Positions 6,528-8,594 of a stretch of 8,594 nt of DNA are shown piece after piece. Source of the stretch: Alphaproteobacteria bacterium (lineage in GTDB: Bacteria; Pseudomonadota; Alphaproteobacteria; Sphingomonadales; Emcibacteraceae); contig NVVY01000007.1 in NCBI GenBank assembly GCA_002749135.1, positions 97,102 through 105,695 on the forward strand, given 5' to 3'. Both the position numbers and the translations under genes were made by a program. The notes under the pieces are model-generated. The model had not been told where the DNA came from. It searched no databases and was given only the letters and a program-made list of their open reading frames with translations. Positions within the stretch are counted from its first letter, which is position 1. Each line of letters opens with the position of its first letter.

Positions 6528-7823
6528 ATGAGCGCACAGTTAAGAAAACCATCAACCGATGTGCAAAAAGACGCCTCCATGGCCAAACAAAAGGCCATGA
6601 TAGACAGCAATTTTGACCGCCTCGGAAATGTAAAGAACTCCGGCGAAAAAGTGTCCTATACTTTTGTGCCCGGCAATCTGAATGAACTGATCATGTGCTT
6701 TGACATGGTCGGCAATTACCCCGAAATCAACGCCATTCAAAACGGCCTGCGCAAAAAATCAGGCGGCCTGATTATGGAAGCCGAGAAATGGGGCCATTCC
6801 GAAGATGTCTGTACCTATGTGAAGGCGGATATTGGCATGATGCGCAAAGGCAATATTGGCCCCACAGGTCAACCGATCCCGGAACCGGATATTCTGATGC
6901 TCAGCTATACGGGTTGCTATACTTTCCTGAAATGGTTTGAGCTTCTGCGCCATGAATATAAATGTGAAACTGCTATGCTTCATGTGCCTTATACCGGTGA
7001 TGGTGTGATTACCAAAGCCATGACCGATTATGTGGTCAAGCAGCTCAAAGAAGAAGTTATCCCGAAATATGAGAAAGTCAGCGGCGTTAAATTTGACATT
7101 GACCGCCTTAGGGAAAATCTGGCGTATTCCGCCAAAGCCGAAGATGATTTTGTCTGGGTTCTGGAATCAGCCAAGCACAAACCCTCGCCCATTGATGCCT
7201 ATTTTGGCGGCATCTATTACATTGGCCCTATCTTCACTGCTTTTAGAGGAACGGAACTGGCCGTGGATTATTACAAAACTCTGCGCGCCGAAATCGAAGA
7301 ACGTATCCGTAAAGGTCAGGGGCCGATTACGCCCGAAGGGGAAATGAAGAACGAGAAATACCGTATCGTCACCGAAGGTCCGCCCAATTACACCAGCATG
7401 CGTGAATTCTGGAAAATGTTCTATGACGAAGGCGCGGTTGTGGTCGCCAGTACCTATACCAAGGTGGGCGGCACCTATGATTTCGGTTTCCGTCATGACC
7501 CGTCGCGGCCACTGGAAAGCCTCGCCGAATATTGCATGCATTGCTATACCAACCGCAATCTGCCGGAACGGACACGGATGCTGGAAAGCTATATCAATGA
7601 CTTTGAGGCTGACGGCCTACTGATCAATTCCATCAAGAGCTGCAACAGCTTTGCCGCCGGCGAATTGATGATGATGCGCGAAGTTGAAAAACGGACAGGC
7701 AAACCCGCCGCCTTCGTTGAAACCGATCTTGTTGATCCGCGCTATTTCTCCGCCGCGAACGTCAAGAACCGTCTGGAAAGCTATTTCCAGATGATTGATC
7801 AAAAACGTCGTGCGGGCGTATAA
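6528..7823 (+). CDS. bcrB: Benzoyl-CoA reductase (class I, ATP-dependent), subunit B
   Basis: From the ATG at 6528 the protein has 431 residues, the expected size for BcrB/BadE. It is the second HgdB-like subunit and with BcrC forms the ring-reducing module carrying [4Fe-4S] clusters. Recognisable parts are GLRKKSGGLIMEAEKWGHSE (73-92) with VCTYVKADIGMM (94-105), DILMLSYTGCYTFLKWFELL (121-140), the region around FWKMFYDEGAVVVASTYTKV (294-313), and a C-terminal part with EYCMHC (334-339) and SIKSCNSFAAGEL (368-380). Cysteines occur at 57, 95, 130, 146, 336, 339 and 372; those at 95, 130 and 372 fall in HgdA/BcrB-like conserved motifs and are plausible ligands by inference. It starts four bases after the bcrC stop and ends 16 bases before bcrA, so the genes are surely cotranscribed. 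Confidence 0.93.
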   Translation: MSAQLRKPSTDVQKDASMAKQKAMIDSNFDRLGNVKNSGEKVSYTFVPGNLNELIMCFDMVGNYPEINAIQNGLRKKSGGLIMEAEKWGHSEDVCTYVKADIGMMRKGNIGPTGQPIPEPDILMLSYTGCYTFLKWFELLRHEYKCETAMLHVPYTGDGVITKAMTDYVVKQLKEEVIPKYEKVSGVKFDIDRLRENLAYSAKAEDDFVWVLESAKHKPSPIDAYFGGIYYIGPIFTAFRGTELAVDYYKTLRAEIEERIRKGQGPITPEGEMKNEKYRIVTEGPPNYTSMREFWKMFYDEGAVVVASTYTKVGGTYDFGFRHDPSRPLESLAEYCMHCYTNRNLPERTRMLESYINDFEADGLLINSIKSCNSFAAGELMMMREVEKRTGKPAAFVETDLVDPRYFSAANVKNRLESYFQMIDQKRRAGV

Positions 7824-7839
7824 GGAAAAGGAAAAACAG

Positions 7840-8594
7840 ATGAAATGTTTTATTGGAATTGACCTCGGATCGACAACCACCAAAGCGGTTATCATGACAG
7901 AGGATAAAGAAATCATCGGGCGCGGGATCACCAATTCCCGCTCAAACTATGACACCGCCAGCCGGGTGGCAAAGCAGGAGGCCATGATTGATGCCCGCTT
8001 TACCCTGCTGCGCCGCAAACTGGACAGCAATGACAAGCTGAAAGACAATCAGGATGTATTCCTTAATGATCTGGAGCGGAATTTCCGCCGGGAACAGTTT
8101 GTTGAACAGCTTGATGACCTGCAAGGCACCTGCCTGCGTAGTGCCGAGGGCGAGCGTTTTAACGACGTTCGGGGCGTTTTGACAGAAGTCTTGAGCAGTG
8201 TATTCGACAACCTGCGGGAAGAATCCCTGGCGCTTTATGCCAAGGGGGCCACCCGCAAGTCCGACTTCTTCCGCGATATTGCCGGCGGACGGTTCCTGAC
8301 CCTGTCCGAGGAAATATCAAAGGAAGCGGGCCTCAGCTATGATTTTGCCCTTAATGTTTACGATAAATCCATTATTGAAGTTGAAAACAGGCCACCAGAC
8401 GGAAATCTAGAAGAAAAATTTCTCAATGGTCTGCGTCATTTAATTGACGAATCTCCGGAACTGGGCATCCGTTTTGAGGATGTGCAAGGACCCGTTACAG
8501 AGACTCTGGGGGTTAATCTGGAAGAAACCTTTACCGTCGGCACCGGATATGGCCGCGTGCGCCTGCCCTTCCCCAAGGACCATATCCGGTCCGA
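7840..8594 (+). CDS. bcrA: Benzoyl-CoA reductase, ATP-hydrolysing activator subunit A (C-terminus cut by window edge)
   Basis: The frame is open from ATG 7840 to the right edge, giving 251 residues and a partial codon; the family's usual length is about 440. It belongs to the BadF/BadG/BcrA/BcrD ATPase family of the ASKHA superfamily. IGIDLGSTTTKAV (5-17) is the phosphate-1 loop, followed by RGITNSRSNYDTASRVA (28-44). A long, charged, mostly helical stretch (about 45-215) then precedes TVGTGYGRVRLPFPKDHIRS (232-251), where the conserved core resumes. That insertion marks the A (BadF) subunit rather than the shorter D (BadG) subunit. With BcrD it should bind a bridging [4Fe-4S] cluster and couple ATP hydrolysis to low-potential electron transfer into BcrBC; the CxxGxG-type cluster region lies beyond the window. 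GGA lies seven bases before the start. Confidence 0.9.
   Translation, partial: MKCFIGIDLGSTTTKAVIMTEDKEIIGRGITNSRSNYDTASRVAKQEAMIDARFTLLRRKLDSNDKLKDNQDVFLNDLERNFRREQFVEQLDDLQGTCLRSAEGERFNDVRGVLTEVLSSVFDNLREESLALYAKGATRKSDFFRDIAGGRFLTLSEEISKEAGLSYDFALNVYDKSIIEVENRPPDGNLEEKFLNGLRHLIDESPELGIRFEDVQGPVTETLGVNLEETFTVGTGYGRVRLPFPKDHIRS

Noticed and set aside
1..8594. CRISPR array, tRNA or rRNA gene, insertion sequence, attachment site
   Set aside because: No regularly spaced direct repeats, no structured RNA gene signatures and no transposase or terminal inverted repeats were seen; the window is almost fully occupied by metabolic genes.

Overview
The window holds the core of an anaerobic aromatic-ring degradation locus, the benzoyl-CoA pathway of the Thauera/Rhodopseudomonas/Magnetospirillum type. 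Every gene can be read as intact or as running off a window edge. The organism is most likely a facultatively anaerobic (denitrifying or phototrophic) member of the Pseudomonadota. An alphaproteobacterium is my best guess, but the sequence carries no taxonomic marker. Base composition is moderate, about 50-62% GC in lines counted by hand.

Layout. Two gene sets diverge from a 200-base AT-rich control region (4044-4243). Leftwards on the minus strand: korA (4043-2304) and korB (2307-1474), the two subunits of a 2-oxoglutarate:ferredoxin oxidoreductase with a 4-base overlap; then a RidA/YjgF-fold gene (1471-1085) two bases further on; then, after a 106-base gap that may hold its own promoter, an FAD-dependent oxidoreductase of the halogenase/geranylgeranyl-reductase-like group (978-1), cut by the window edge. 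Rightwards on the plus strand: oah (4244-5356), the ring-opening hydrolase; bcrC (5360-6523) and bcrB (6528-7823), the ring-binding reductase subunits; and bcrA (7840 to the right edge), an ATP-hydrolysing activator subunit, cut by the window edge. bcrD and a ferredoxin gene would be expected just beyond.

How it works together. BcrCBAD reduces benzoyl-CoA to cyclohexa-1,5-diene-1-carbonyl-CoA with reduced ferredoxin and ATP. Two further steps (Dch, Had; not in this window) give 6-oxocyclohex-1-ene-1-carbonyl-CoA, which Oah hydrates and opens to 3-hydroxypimelyl-CoA. KorAB oxidises 2-oxoglutarate from the citric acid cycle and is the known source of the reduced ferredoxin in Thauera. The window therefore pairs the electron supplier and the electron consumer back to back.

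The core is a known system rather than a new one. The less explained parts are the two accessory genes at the end of the kor set (a RidA-fold protein with the usual catalytic arginine replaced, and a halogenase-like flavoprotein), a near-perfect palindrome in the shared control region, and an apparent GC difference between the two arms. Translations of the two edge-truncated genes were made by hand.
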